From Fermentimonas sp. (GTDB lineage: Bacteria; Bacteroidota; Bacteroidia; Bacteroidales; Dysgonomonadaceae): 41,445 nt of DNA. Shown here piece after piece: positions 26,932 through 36,084 of this stretch (the stretch's first letter is position 1; every line of letters starts with the position of its first letter). Location of the stretch: NCBI GenBank assembly GCA_028709385.1, contig JAQVXD010000024.1, forward strand, positions 1-41,445. The letters run 5' to 3'. Both the position numbers and the translations under genes were made by a program. The notes below the pieces were generated by a model that had not been told where the DNA came from, ran no database searches, and worked only from the letters and a program-made list of their open reading frames with translations.

Positions 26932-28254
26932 ATGAGTAATCAATTATCAAGAAGAAAATTTATCAAAACAGCTGCTGTCGGGGCATTAGGAATTGCCGCA
27001 TTTCCGCAGTTTCTGTCATCATGCAAACAAAGTAAAGAGTCAACTTCAACTGAAGGATTAGTCCGCCTGGGCTTTATAGGTCTCGGTCAACAGGCAATGT
27101 ACCTTTTAAACGGCTACATTGGTATGCCCGATGTTAAAGTCGTTGCAGGTTGTGATGTTTATGGAATCAAGAGAGAGCGTTTTCAAAAAAGAGTGAAAGA
27201 ACACTATGCAAATGGCGAAAATGAAGTTATTGTAGATGTTTATGAACACTATTCCGATTTAATTGCGCGCGATGATATTGATGCTGTTGTAATAGCAACA
27301 CCTGATCACTGGCACGCATTTATCGCTATTCAGGCATGTAACGCAAAGAAGGATGTTTATCTTGAAAAGCCTTTAACTTTTACTATTAAAGAAGGGCAGG
27401 AGCTGATAAAGGCTGTGAGAGACAATGGGGTTATTTTAGCAGTAGGCAGTCAGCAACGGTCTGATGCTAACTTCCAGCATGCTGTAAGAATGGTACAGGA
27501 GGGAAAACTGGGAACCATTGAGCGTATAAATGCTTATGTCGGTGCACCTCCCACTCCTTACGATCTTCCCGAGGAACCGGTGCCTGCAGATCTAAACTGG
27601 CCACTTTGGTTAGGTCCTTCTGAATACCTACACTACAACTCACAGCTCAATCCGATAATATCTATTGATCCTGAGCAGAATGAGCAAATCTGGGGAGCCT
27701 GGCGCTGGTATAAAGAGTTGGGCGGAGGCTTTACAACCGACTGGGGTGCTCATATGTTTGATATTGCTCAATGGGGTTTAGGAATGGATGGAAACGGACC
27801 GGTAGAGATTATTCCTGCAGGTTATCAGGATACTAAATTCCTTACTTATAAATACGCCAATGGTACAATCATGACTGAAGAGCCTTTTGACGAAAAGATG
27901 ACCAAGGGCGTTAAATTCTGGGGAGATAAAGGATGGCTTGAAGTATCCAGAGAGCACTTTATAGCATCTGATGACAGCCTGTTGCCTGTTCAAAGAGAAG
28001 AGACAGAAGGGGCTTATGAAACTCAGATACCTCACCTTGCTAATTTTATTGAATCAGTCAAGAACAGAACAGAACCTACAGTTCCCGTAGAAGTTGGGCA
28101 CAGTTCATGTGTTGTTTGCACACTTGGTAATATTGCCTATGATCTCGGTCGCCCGATAAAGTGGGATCCCGCTGCAGAAAAGTTTGTTGATGACGCAGAA
28201 GCAGATGCAAACCGACTTTTCAATAAAACATATACTGAAGGTTACGTTTTATAA
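26932..28254 (+). CDS. Tat-exported Gfo/Idh/MocA family oxidoreductase
   Basis: The 440-residue protein begins with a twin-arginine signal (LSRRKFIKTAAVGALGIAAF), followed by LSSCK, so it is probably a Tat-dependent lipoprotein anchored at Cys31. The Rossmann domain (LGFIGLGQQAMYLLNG), the DHWHAFIA segment and the EKPLTFTI lysine motif are typical of Gfo/Idh/MocA enzymes that carry tightly bound NAD(P). The C-terminal domain contains ELGGGFTTDWGAHMFDIAQW. Exported members of this kind often act on glycans or sugar derivatives. It is monocistronic, with its own promoter and terminator. Confidence 0.9.
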   Translation: MSNQLSRRKFIKTAAVGALGIAAFPQFLSSCKQSKESTSTEGLVRLGFIGLGQQAMYLLNGYIGMPDVKVVAGCDVYGIKRERFQKRVKEHYANGENEVIVDVYEHYSDLIARDDIDAVVIATPDHWHAFIAIQACNAKKDVYLEKPLTFTIKEGQELIKAVRDNGVILAVGSQQRSDANFQHAVRMVQEGKLGTIERINAYVGAPPTPYDLPEEPVPADLNWPLWLGPSEYLHYNSQLNPIISIDPEQNEQIWGAWRWYKELGGGFTTDWGAHMFDIAQWGLGMDGNGPVEIIPAGYQDTKFLTYKYANGTIMTEEPFDEKMTKGVKFWGDKGWLEVSREHFIASDDSLLPVQREETEGAYETQIPHLANFIESVKNRTEPTVPVEVGHSSCVVCTLGNIAYDLGRPIKWDPAAEKFVDDAEADANRLFNKTYTEGYVL

Positions 28255-28283
28255 TAAAAAAATTAACTGGTTTTTATCACAAC

Positions 28284-28308
28284 AAAAGCTGCCTATCAGG
28301 CAGCTTTT
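28284..28308. terminator. Bidirectional terminator between the oxidoreductase gene and aspS
   Basis: AAAAGCTGCC (28284-28293) and GGCAGCTTTT (28299-28308) form a perfect 10-bp stem with a five-base loop between convergent genes; the A/T-rich outer ends serve both strands. Confidence 0.8.
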
Positions 28309-28337
28309 GCTATTTATAATATTTTAGATACGACTGT

Positions 28338-30095
28338 TTATTTTGACTCCAAAGGTTTAAGCATAATACCTAATTCATCAAGCTGCTCTTTTGCTACCTT
28401 AGAAGGAGCATCAATCATAACATCACGACCTGCCGTATTTTTAGGGAAAGCGATTGTATCACGGATACTGTCCAGTCCCGCGAAGATAGAAACAAACCTA
28501 TCCAATCCGAATGCTATTCCGCCATGCGGAGGTGCGCCGTACTGAAAAGCGTTCATCAGGAAACCAAACTGAGCTTCTGCCTGCTCTTCCGTAAAACCGA
28601 GAACTGAAAACATCTTCTTTTGCAGTCCGCTGTCATGGATACGTATAGATCCACCCCCAATCTCAACACCGTTAATTACCATGTCATAAGCATTTGCACG
28701 CACAGCACCCGGATCAGAGTCCAGAAGCGGAATATCCTCCGGTTTAGGAGATGTAAACGGGTGATGTTTGGCAAAATACCGACCTAACTCCTCATCTTTC
28801 TCAAGAAGTGGAAAGTCAACCACCCACAGACATTTATAATTGTATTTATCTCTTAGTCCAAGTCGGTTACCCATCTCAAGTCGCAGTTCACTCAACTGCT
28901 TCTGCGTTTTTTCCGTTTCACCTGCTAGCACTAGCAGTAAATCACCCGGTTTTGCTTCACATCTTTCGATCCATGTTTTAAGAATATCCTCACTGTAAAA
29001 TTTATCTACAGATGATTTTACGGAACCGTCCTCATTATATCTCACATAGATAAGACCTTTAGCTCCAACCTGCGGACGTTTCACAAAATCGGTAAGTTCA
29101 TCAACCTGTTTACGAGTATAGGAAGCACACCCTTTGGCACAAATTGCACCAATATATTCAGCAGAGTCGAATACTCCAAAACCTTGACCTGTAGTCAAAT
29201 CCTTGAGCTCAGTGAAGGTCATGCCAAATCTGATATCAGGTTTATCTGATCCATAAAGTCTCATTGCATCGGCATAACTGATTCGCGGGAAATCCGGTAA
29301 ATCAATATCCTTGATTTTCTTGAAAAGATGTTTCGTAAGCCCTTCAAACATGTTGAGGACATCCTCCTGATTAACGAACGACATCTCACAGTCGATTTGA
29401 GTGAACTCAGGTTGTCTGTCAGCTCTTAAATCTTCGTCACGGAAACATTTGACGATCTGGAAGTAGCGATCAAACCCTGATACCATCAATAGCTGTTTGA
29501 ACAGCTGTGGTGACTGAGGAAGTGCATAAAATTCTCCCTGATTCATTCTTGAAGGAACAATAAAATCACGTGCACCTTCAGGCGTAGAGCCAATAAGAAC
29601 AGGAGTTTCAACCTCCAGGAAATTTCTTTCATCGAGATAACGGCGTGTCTCGAAAGTCATTTTATGACGAAGCTCCAGATTCTGACGGACAACACTGCGA
29701 CGTAGGTCCAGATAACGATATTTCATACGAAGTTCATCGCCACCGTCGGTCTCTGTCTCAATAGTAAAAGGGGGAGTTTTGGAAGCATTCAGAACAGTCA
29801 GTTCAGTAGCAATAATCTCAATATCTCCCGTAGGAATATGGCTGTTCTTGCTGCTGCGCTCTTTTACTGTACCTGTTACCCGGACAACCCATTCGCGTCC
29901 AAGTTTGTTAGCCTGTTCACACAGATCATGATTCACCTCCTGATTAAACGACAGTTGTGTTATACCATACCGATCCCTGAGATCAATAAAAGTCATTCCA
30001 CCCATCTTGCGAATCTTGGATACCCAACCTGCCAAAGTCACTTCACTGTTCACATCGGCCAGTCGTAACTCGCCACATGTCTTACTTCTGTACAT
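28338..30095 (-). CDS. aspS: Aspartyl-tRNA synthetase
   Basis: This 585-residue class II synthetase has an N-terminal OB anticodon-binding domain (about 1-105), the catalytic core with motif 2 ([19 protein letters not shown] without the outer residues), the bacterial GAD insertion (about 290-400) and motif 3 ([11 protein letters not shown]). The start [11 protein letters not shown] at 30095 is chosen because the 13 extra upstream residues do not match the family and would overlap a -7 box at 30132-30139. It lies 66 bases downstream of cydC but has its own likely promoter. Confidence 0.96.
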   Translation of the reverse strand: MYRSKTCGELRLADVNSEVTLAGWVSKIRKMGGMTFIDLRDRYGITQLSFNQEVNHDLCEQANKLGREWVVRVTGTVKERSSKNSHIPTGDIEIIATELTVLNASKTPPFTIETETDGGDELRMKYRYLDLRRSVVRQNLELRHKMTFETRRYLDERNFLEVETPVLIGSTPEGARDFIVPSRMNQGEFYALPQSPQLFKQLLMVSGFDRYFQIVKCFRDEDLRADRQPEFTQIDCEMSFVNQEDVLNMFEGLTKHLFKKIKDIDLPDFPRISYADAMRLYGSDKPDIRFGMTFTELKDLTTGQGFGVFDSAEYIGAICAKGCASYTRKQVDELTDFVKRPQVGAKGLIYVRYNEDGSVKSSVDKFYSEDILKTWIERCEAKPGDLLLVLAGETEKTQKQLSELRLEMGNRLGLRDKYNYKCLWVVDFPLLEKDEELGRYFAKHHPFTSPKPEDIPLLDSDPGAVRANAYDMVINGVEIGGGSIRIHDSGLQKKMFSVLGFTEEQAEAQFGFLMNAFQYGAPPHGGIAFGLDRFVSIFAGLDSIRDTIAFPKNTAGRDVMIDAPSKVAKEQLDELGIMLKPLESK

Positions 30096-30131
30096 AAATG
30101 ATTTCCGTTTATTTACATTAAAATTTAAACA

Positions 30132-30139
30132 CAAATGTA
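30132..30139 (-). promoter_or_regulatory. -7 box of aspS
   Basis: The minus strand reads TACATTTG, matching TAnnTTTG, about 37 bases before the aspS ATG. The -33 element is not clear. Confidence 0.5.
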
Positions 30140-30161
30140 CATAATAAAATCAAAAGTGACA

Positions 30162-31760
30162 TTAAATCTTTATAACCTTATCAACAACCCGCTCAAACTC
30201 TTTCATATGGGTAGCCATAAGTATAGATATACCGGGATACTGCAATCTTATATTATTAAAAATTTCAATAGCGTTTTCTGCACTAATTCCCGCAGTCGGT
30301 TCATCCACCACAAGCAGTTGAGGTCTCTTTAGAAGAGCCTGTGCCAGCAGAAGTTTTTTTCTCTGCCCGCCGCTTAGTGTTTCTCCGTTTTCGCCAATCC
30401 AGCTTCCTAATCCATCAGGCAGAGATGTGCACCATGAAGTCAGGTCCACAATATCCAGCACCCTTTCAATCTCCTCGTCGGGATAACCTTCGAAATTCTC
30501 ACGTAACGTACCTGTCAGTAAATATGCTTTCTGAGTCACATAAATTGCTTCCGGCACCGGCAGATGAGTTAATTCCTGCTCATAATTCCATGTCATACTG
30601 CCATTATCCCTGTACTCCGGATAAAAGAGACTGTTCAGCAGAGTACTCTTTCCTTTACCTGTTTTCCCGTACAAAGCAACCCACTCACCCTTTTTTATAT
30701 TTACAGAAACAGGTCCCACCCGCACCGGTGTTCCGGGTATAACCGCCTCAATCGCTGTTAACTCTATTATCTCAAGTGGGAAATTTATTGACACTTCTTT
30801 TACAGGTTCAGACCCTTCATCAAACAGAGATACCATATCCTTTATTTGCTCTTCTACAGAACTTTTTTCAGATTTACCCGAAAACAACATCTCTGACAGC
30901 TCGGCCTGTGCCATAATACCGAAAAATATTCCGATAGCAAGAGGTGCATCCAAACCTTGCTGACCCGAACTCCACAGCAGGAAAGCAGCGATATAACTGA
31001 ATCCCAGTCCGACAATTAGCTGCATATAAAAGGAGTTGAATTGCAGTTTTTTATCTAACCTCTCAATCTGCAACCTGTTTTTCTCATGTGTGGAAACAGC
31101 CTTATCTTCAAGTTTATATTTTGATATCTCAATTCTTCCTCTGAAGCTTTGAATCAAAGCCTCGTGATTCTCTTCACGAACAGCCTTCAGTTGCCCGTTT
31201 AAAATCTTGTTTCTCCTGAAAGTAAATTGGGGTATCAGGAACAGGATAATTGCTGAAGAGATAATAAATTCAATTGCAATTACTTCTGAGAAAACCAGAA
31301 GAAAAATAAAATAAACTCCTATTGTTAACAGCAGGGCCGAAAAAGGCAATAACCAAAGGAGTATATGGTTAAGAATCTGATCAACTCCATGCGTACTGTT
31401 TTCAAGCAGTGATGAATTGTTATTTACCTGTTTCCTGAAATATGGCAATCCTGCCACTGATCTGAATATCTTTAATTGCAGGCTCTGTTGAACACTCAAT
31501 GTGGTTTTATGATTTTCTAAACGTTCGAAATAACGTGTAGCTGTTCGCAGAAGTGACAGCAACCTGATAATTGCAGAGGGTATAAGATATGAAAAACCTG
31601 TGTTAGCAGTGACAAACACCACACTGCATATAGCCAGGAACCATCCCGAAATTGCGGGCAAAGCAACAAAAGCAACAGTCCATAGTGCCAGCAACAAAAA
31701 CCCGTTCCACCATTTACCCTTAAAAGGTTTTACTATATATGTCAATACAAAATCACGCAT
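30162..31760 (-). CDS. cydC: CydC-like ABC exporter subunit
   Basis: The 532-residue ABC half-transporter has about six membrane segments (1-300) and an ATPase domain. Walker A is ALYGKTGKGKSTLLN, the signature is ETLSGGQRKKLLLAQALL and Walker B is LLVVDEPTAGIS. It overlaps the CydD-like partner by eight bases, so the two form a heterodimer. CydDC exports cysteine or glutathione, or handles heme, and is needed for cytochrome bd assembly. cydAB is not in the window, so the assignment rests on subunit order and sequence style. Confidence 0.78.
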   Translation of the reverse strand: MRDFVLTYIVKPFKGKWWNGFLLLALWTVAFVALPAISGWFLAICSVVFVTANTGFSYLIPSAIIRLLSLLRTATRYFERLENHKTTLSVQQSLQLKIFRSVAGLPYFRKQVNNNSSLLENSTHGVDQILNHILLWLLPFSALLLTIGVYFIFLLVFSEVIAIEFIISSAIILFLIPQFTFRRNKILNGQLKAVREENHEALIQSFRGRIEISKYKLEDKAVSTHEKNRLQIERLDKKLQFNSFYMQLIVGLGFSYIAAFLLWSSGQQGLDAPLAIGIFFGIMAQAELSEMLFSGKSEKSSVEEQIKDMVSLFDEGSEPVKEVSINFPLEIIELTAIEAVIPGTPVRVGPVSVNIKKGEWVALYGKTGKGKSTLLNSLFYPEYRDNGSMTWNYEQELTHLPVPEAIYVTQKAYLLTGTLRENFEGYPDEEIERVLDIVDLTSWCTSLPDGLGSWIGENGETLSGGQRKKLLLAQALLKRPQLLVVDEPTAGISAENAIEIFNNIRLQYPGISILMATHMKEFERVVDKVIKI

Positions 31761-33399
31761 ACTCCGTTTGTTCCCCCCAGTTTAAGTTAACAATATTGTC
31801 TGCCACAGATTCAAAACGCTGCTCGTGAGAAGCAACAATCACAAGTCGCTCCTCAGCCATTTTCACAATCTCAGAAATAATTACCTCAGTCGTTTCCGAA
31901 TCCAGATTTGAGGTAGGCTCATCCAGAATTGCCACCGGTTTAGGGTGTAACATCATTCTGGCGAGAGTGAGCAGCTGACGCTCACCCCCCGACAACTGCA
32001 CACCATTGTGACTCAGTTCAGTATCCCATCCATCCTCTTTCTTTTCCAGAATACGATTTAGGAAGTCCGGATATTCAACCCCTTCTTCTGCCTCTTTTTT
32101 CAGGAATACATTATAACGTAAAGACCCGTCAAAAATAAAAGGGAACTGGTTCATATAAGATGTGTTTTCTTTTAGCCACTGTTCAGACCAGAGATTATCT
32201 TTCCCGTTTACAGAAATATCCCCTTCTTTTACAGAAAGACTCCCGGCGCATATTTTCAGGAGTGTGGACTTACCGGAACCGGAAATACCCTTTACCAATA
32301 CAACTCCTTTTTCAGGGAAATGCTGATGTATATTATGTAACACCTTCACTGGCGAGTCGGGGTATGTAAAACTGATTTTACTGATATTCAGATTATGATA
32401 CGGCTCATTTTTGTCAGTTACCTCAGGCTCACTCTCACGTTCAAGTAACGGCATCAGCAGTTCCGCCGCCGCCAGCGCCCTGTTGCGGTCGTGGTAAGCA
32501 CTTACAAACTTGCGAATGTAAAAGAAGAAGTATGGCGTGATTGTAAGCAGAAACAGTGCTGTACCGAAATCGTAGCCCTTGCCGTAATTCGGACCGTTCA
32601 TAATCCCCATCAAACTCATTCCAAGGTAAATGGCAATTGCTGCAATAGCGATGGTTACAAACAGTTCGAGTACCGCCGACGATAGTATAGCTACTTTCAT
32701 CACATTTGTGGTGGCATTATTCAGCTCTTCACTCTTACGCGACAGAAACTTATACTGAGTATTAAAATTGGACAGGTTAACTGTCTCCGCGATAGTCTTC
32801 AGTCTGTTGTAAAATACAGCCGAGTACTTTAGAAAAAGCTGAGTATGCTTTTTGTGAATTGCTTCAGCACCAATTCCAATTACAGCCATCTGAATCGGAA
32901 TAACAAGTAATGAAATCATAAGTATCAATGCAACCCATTTTTCCACAATAAAACAGATAACCAGTAACAATATGCTGACTACCGCTGTAGCGATAGAATA
33001 GGGGACAAAAAACGCAAAGTATGGCCTTAAGTCATCACTAATTTTAGTTACATATAACGCACTGTCAGTGGAATTAAGTTTACTGTCATGCAACAAAACA
33101 GGAAAAAGCTCTTTTTTTATTTCAGCAACAATTGAATTACCTGCGTTGTAGTTAAATCTCGATTCCAGATGAGCAAATATATATCTACCTGCCAGAAACA
33201 GAGCAGCTATAAGCAATGTTTCAGTAACTATTAATCCGTTGTCCAGCCACGATGCCGCAAATTCAGACAGGTACAGGCTGAAGATCACGAAACAACCTGC
33301 ACTCAAGAGGGTGAATAGTGAAGCTGCAACATAATAACCGCGAGCACCTGCCATTCTCTTGCCGAGCCATCCGGAGGCGCTCTCTTGTTTTGTACTCAT
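31753..33399 (-). CDS. cydD: CydD-like ABC exporter subunit
   Basis: The 548-residue ABC half-transporter has a membrane domain (about 1-320) and an ATPase domain with Walker A KGISGSGKSTLLK, signature QLSGGERQLLTLAR, Walker B VAILDEPTSNLD and the switch histidine in VIVASHEQRF. It is the first gene of the cydD-cydC pair, with start-stop overlap to the second. No cytochrome bd genes are adjacent; a different small-molecule export role is possible. Confidence 0.78.
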   Translation of the reverse strand: MSTKQESASGWLGKRMAGARGYYVAASLFTLLSAGCFVIFSLYLSEFAASWLDNGLIVTETLLIAALFLAGRYIFAHLESRFNYNAGNSIVAEIKKELFPVLLHDSKLNSTDSALYVTKISDDLRPYFAFFVPYSIATAVVSILLLVICFIVEKWVALILMISLLVIPIQMAVIGIGAEAIHKKHTQLFLKYSAVFYNRLKTIAETVNLSNFNTQYKFLSRKSEELNNATTNVMKVAILSSAVLELFVTIAIAAIAIYLGMSLMGIMNGPNYGKGYDFGTALFLLTITPYFFFYIRKFVSAYHDRNRALAAAELLMPLLERESEPEVTDKNEPYHNLNISKISFTYPDSPVKVLHNIHQHFPEKGVVLVKGISGSGKSTLLKICAGSLSVKEGDISVNGKDNLWSEQWLKENTSYMNQFPFIFDGSLRYNVFLKKEAEEGVEYPDFLNRILEKKEDGWDTELSHNGVQLSGGERQLLTLARMMLHPKPVAILDEPTSNLDSETTEVIISEIVKMAEERLVIVASHEQRFESVADNIVNLNWGEQTEYA

Positions 33400-33463
33400 T
33401 TCAGGCTGTAATTTTAATTTATTGTGTACTTTTGATAAGAAACATTTTGTACACTTATTTTAG

Positions 33464-33471
33464 CAAAGATA
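33464..33471 (-). promoter_or_regulatory. -7 box of cydDC
   Basis: The minus strand reads TATCTTTG, a perfect -7 element about 65 bases before the cydD ATG, in the divergent region with the DUF4886 gene. On the plus strand TAAATTTG (33474-33481) may serve the other gene. Confidence 0.55.
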
Positions 33472-33526
33472 ATTAAATTTGTATTTTTACCATATAATGA
33501 TTCATGAATAGATATTTTTTAAGATT

Positions 33527-35191
33527 ATGAGAAGAGCACTTTTATTGTTATTTTGTTTACTGTTATCCCTTTTTTCGATTCACGCAGAACAAATCAAGCT
33601 GCTGGCAATCGGCAATAGTTTCTCTGATGATGCCATAGAACACTACCTGTATGGTTTGGCTGAAGCTGCCGGTGATACAATAATAATCGGCAATATGTAT
33701 ATTGGTGGCTGTTCACTCGAAACGCACTTCAATAATTCACAGAATAATTCAAACAGCTACTCATACAGGAAGATAGTAAACGGAGAAAAAACCGAAACTC
33801 CCGATTTCAATCTTATAGATGCAATTATTGATGAAGACTGGGATTATATCTCTTTCCAACAGGTTAGTTCCCTTTCAGGAGTTTATGAAACTTATTTTCC
33901 TTATCTAGATGATTTGATAAAATTTGCTGAAAGTCACTCCACAAACAGTGATGTTCAATTTGTACTGCATTCCACCTGGGCATATGCTCAGTCATCTACA
34001 CATTCCGGTTTCTCCAACTATGATTATTATCAGGCTGATATGTACAATGCAATTATTGATGCTTCTTACAGAGCCGCTGAAAAAGCTGGGATAAAAATAG
34101 TAATACCTGCAGGAACAGCCATACAGAATGGACGAACCAGCAGTCTGGGCGACACTTTTTGCCGTGACGGATATCATTTAGAATTAACATATGGAAGATA
34201 CACGGCATCATGTGCTTGGTATGAGAAACTGTTCGGAAAACCTGTACTCGGTAACAGCTATATACCGTTTACAATCGATCCTTTTCAGGCCAGAGTGGCA
34301 CAACTCGCTGCACATAAAGCTGTAATTAATCCCACATCAGTAACCCCGATCAGAATTAAAGAGGGTGCATGGCGTACAATCGAACCCTTATTTACTCCTC
34401 CCAAAGAGTACGAAAACACCCTACATGGATATAGGTCTCCACTCCAATTCAACGACGGGACCCCGGTAAAAGATAATAATGATTGGACAGAAAGGCGCAA
34501 TGAGATACGCGAGACCTGGCTAAGTATAACGGATGAGTGGCCCCCGATATTGGAAGATCAGCAATTTGAAATTATTGATCAGGAAAAGAGAGAAGATTTC
34601 ACACAATACACTGTTCGTTTCAAATGGACACAAAACGACTATACCGAAGGGTATCTCTTTATACCGGATAAAAAGGGAAAAATGCCCGCCGTAATCACGG
34701 TTGGCGATAAAGAAAACAGAGATTTTGCTAATCAATTAACGAAAAGAGGATTTGTGACATTATCTTTTGGTACAATCGAGACAACAGGAACAACCGAAAA
34801 TAAAACCGCAGAGGTCCGGCACCTGTCATCACTTGCATATTCAGCAGCCAACGCTTACGAAGCACTTGCAAAAGTAGATGTAGTAGATCCCAAAAGGATA
34901 GGGATCGTCGGGCACTCTTACGGAGGCAAGTGGGCAATGTTTGCATCCAGTTTGTATGATAAATTTGCAACGGCAGTATGGATTGACTCCGGAATTCACG
35001 AACTACATGCACTGATGGCACCCCGTCCATTTCTTGTATCAGGCGGATCAACTGACCCTGCTGAGCAGTGGATACCTTTAAACCACACCATAGCGGTAAA
35101 TAACTTGTTGGAATATAAACATCGTGTAGCAGTGAGTAAAGGGTCTAATGAAACAGTATATTCATTTTTAGAATGGTTCCTGGAGTATTAA
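33527..35191 (+). CDS. Secreted DUF4886 plus alpha/beta hydrolase fusion
   Basis: The 554-residue protein has a cleavable signal (about 1-20). Residues about 22-265 form a DUF4886 domain of SGNH-hydrolase type, with the nucleophile motif AIGNSFSDD and DGYHLELTYGR (Asp-His pair). Residues about 340-554 resemble an alpha/beta hydrolase (carbohydrate-esterase-like), with the nucleophile elbow GIVGHSYGGKWA and HELHALMAPRPFLVSGG. The C-terminal half looks shortened: AVWIDSGI runs straight into HELHALMAPRPF, and RVAVSKGSNETVYSFLEWF lacks the usual histidine-bearing stretch. The first domain appears active and the second possibly dead. It is likely an exported esterase acting on plant or host glycans. 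Confidence 0.8.
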   Translation: MRRALLLLFCLLLSLFSIHAEQIKLLAIGNSFSDDAIEHYLYGLAEAAGDTIIIGNMYIGGCSLETHFNNSQNNSNSYSYRKIVNGEKTETPDFNLIDAIIDEDWDYISFQQVSSLSGVYETYFPYLDDLIKFAESHSTNSDVQFVLHSTWAYAQSSTHSGFSNYDYYQADMYNAIIDASYRAAEKAGIKIVIPAGTAIQNGRTSSLGDTFCRDGYHLELTYGRYTASCAWYEKLFGKPVLGNSYIPFTIDPFQARVAQLAAHKAVINPTSVTPIRIKEGAWRTIEPLFTPPKEYENTLHGYRSPLQFNDGTPVKDNNDWTERRNEIRETWLSITDEWPPILEDQQFEIIDQEKREDFTQYTVRFKWTQNDYTEGYLFIPDKKGKMPAVITVGDKENRDFANQLTKRGFVTLSFGTIETTGTTENKTAEVRHLSSLAYSAANAYEALAKVDVVDPKRIGIVGHSYGGKWAMFASSLYDKFATAVWIDSGIHELHALMAPRPFLVSGGSTDPAEQWIPLNHTIAVNNLLEYKHRVAVSKGSNETVYSFLEWFLEY

Positions 35192-35256
35192 ATGATTTGT
35201 AACAACTGAGTCCATTTACACAATAGAAGAGTTTAAATAAAAAAATCCCGAAAAGA

Positions 35257-35287
35257 TTTGATGTTAAAAGAATAAGTTGTACTTTTG
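35257..35287 (+). promoter_or_regulatory. Promoter of tRNA-Pro
   Basis: TTTG at 35257-35260 and TACTTTTG at 35280-35287 have a 19-base spacer, a perfect match to the Bacteroidota consensus. The tRNA begins 45 bases further on. Confidence 0.8.
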
Positions 35288-35332
35288 CATCCGCATTAAG
35301 GCAATTCTAAATGCAATTCATAGTAAATCTTT

Positions 35333-35407
35333 CGGGGTGTAGCACAGTCCGGTTAGTGTACCTGGTTTGGGACCAGGGGGTCGCGAGTTCGAATCCCGCC
35401 ACCCCGA
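35333..35407 (+). tRNA. tRNA-Pro (UGG)
   Basis: Acceptor CGGGGTG pairs with CACCCCG, with discriminator A at 35407. The anticodon arm CCTGG-TTTGGGA-CCAGG gives anticodon UGG, which reads proline codons. The T-loop TTCGAAT is standard; the T-stem GCGAG/CCCGC has one A-C mismatch. CCA is not encoded. It has its own promoter and terminator. Confidence 0.95.
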
Positions 35408-35417
35408 CGAAAGAATA

Positions 35418-35456
35418 AGGGAGTTAAAAGTTAAACTTTAGCTCCCTTTATTTTTG
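35418..35456 (+). terminator. Terminator of tRNA-Pro
   Basis: AGGGAGTTAAA pairs with TTTAGCTCCCT (one G-T pair) around an eight-base loop, followed by a T-rich tail. It starts 11 bases after the tRNA. Confidence 0.85.
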
Positions 35457-35510
35457 CTCGAGAAATAGATGAAAATATGTGATAGTTTTTACAAATGTCT
35501 GGAGTAAGTT

Positions 35511-36077
35511 TCAAAAATCAAATTCACTCTCCCTCTTTACTTTTAATTCCCTAACAACCTCTATTACCCTCACAGTTTCACCTGCAAGCTGACGAATACG
35601 AAAATCAATGTCGTCACTTACTATTTGGTCGTCGATAAACAGTGCTTCGTTTATAAAAACATATTTGGGAACAACAATTGCCTTCATGTAGCTAAGAATA
35701 GGCTTTAACTGCGACTCTACCATAAGGAAATGCTTGTCAGACCCCGCAGTTGTGACAATACCCGCAACTTTGTCGTAAAACGCATCTTTGGGTAGCAAAT
35801 CAAATAAATTTTTTAAAGTCCCGGGGATTGATGACTGATAAACCGGAGTGCCAATTATAAAAGCATCTGCCTCCATAACTTTAGAAATCACTATGCTTGT
35901 GTCGCCCTCATAATCGCGGTAATCCCTGCCATCACTAAAAACCAAATCAAAATCACCCAGGCTTATAATTTCTGTCTCAGCCGAATCATCTTTATCCTTG
36001 ATCGCCTTTATTACTGCTTCCACAGCCAAAACAGTCTTTCTACTTTTTATTGACCCCGCTATACCTAAAATCTTCAT
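35511..36077 (-). CDS. NADPH-dependent FMN reductase
   Basis: The 188-residue flavodoxin-like protein has the phosphate-binding loop GIAGSIKSRKT at the start and the GTPVYQSSIPGTLKNLFDLL motif of SsuE/MsuE-type reductases. It supplies reduced flavin to partner monooxygenases. The luciferase-like oxidoreductase gene lies seven bases upstream on the same strand, so the two probably form a two-component flavin system. Substrate unknown. Confidence 0.9.
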   Translation of the reverse strand: MKILGIAGSIKSRKTVLAVEAVIKAIKDKDDSAETEIISLGDFDLVFSDGRDYRDYEGDTSIVISKVMEADAFIIGTPVYQSSIPGTLKNLFDLLPKDAFYDKVAGIVTTAGSDKHFLMVESQLKPILSYMKAIVVPKYVFINEALFIDDQIVSDDIDFRIRQLAGETVRVIEVVRELKVKRESEFDF

Positions 36078-36084
36078 ATTTGAA

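Noticed and set aside
30096-30134. Upstream extension of aspS by 13 residues
   Set aside because: The extension overlaps the -7 box and has no resemblance to Asp[13 protein letters not shown] is the conserved start.
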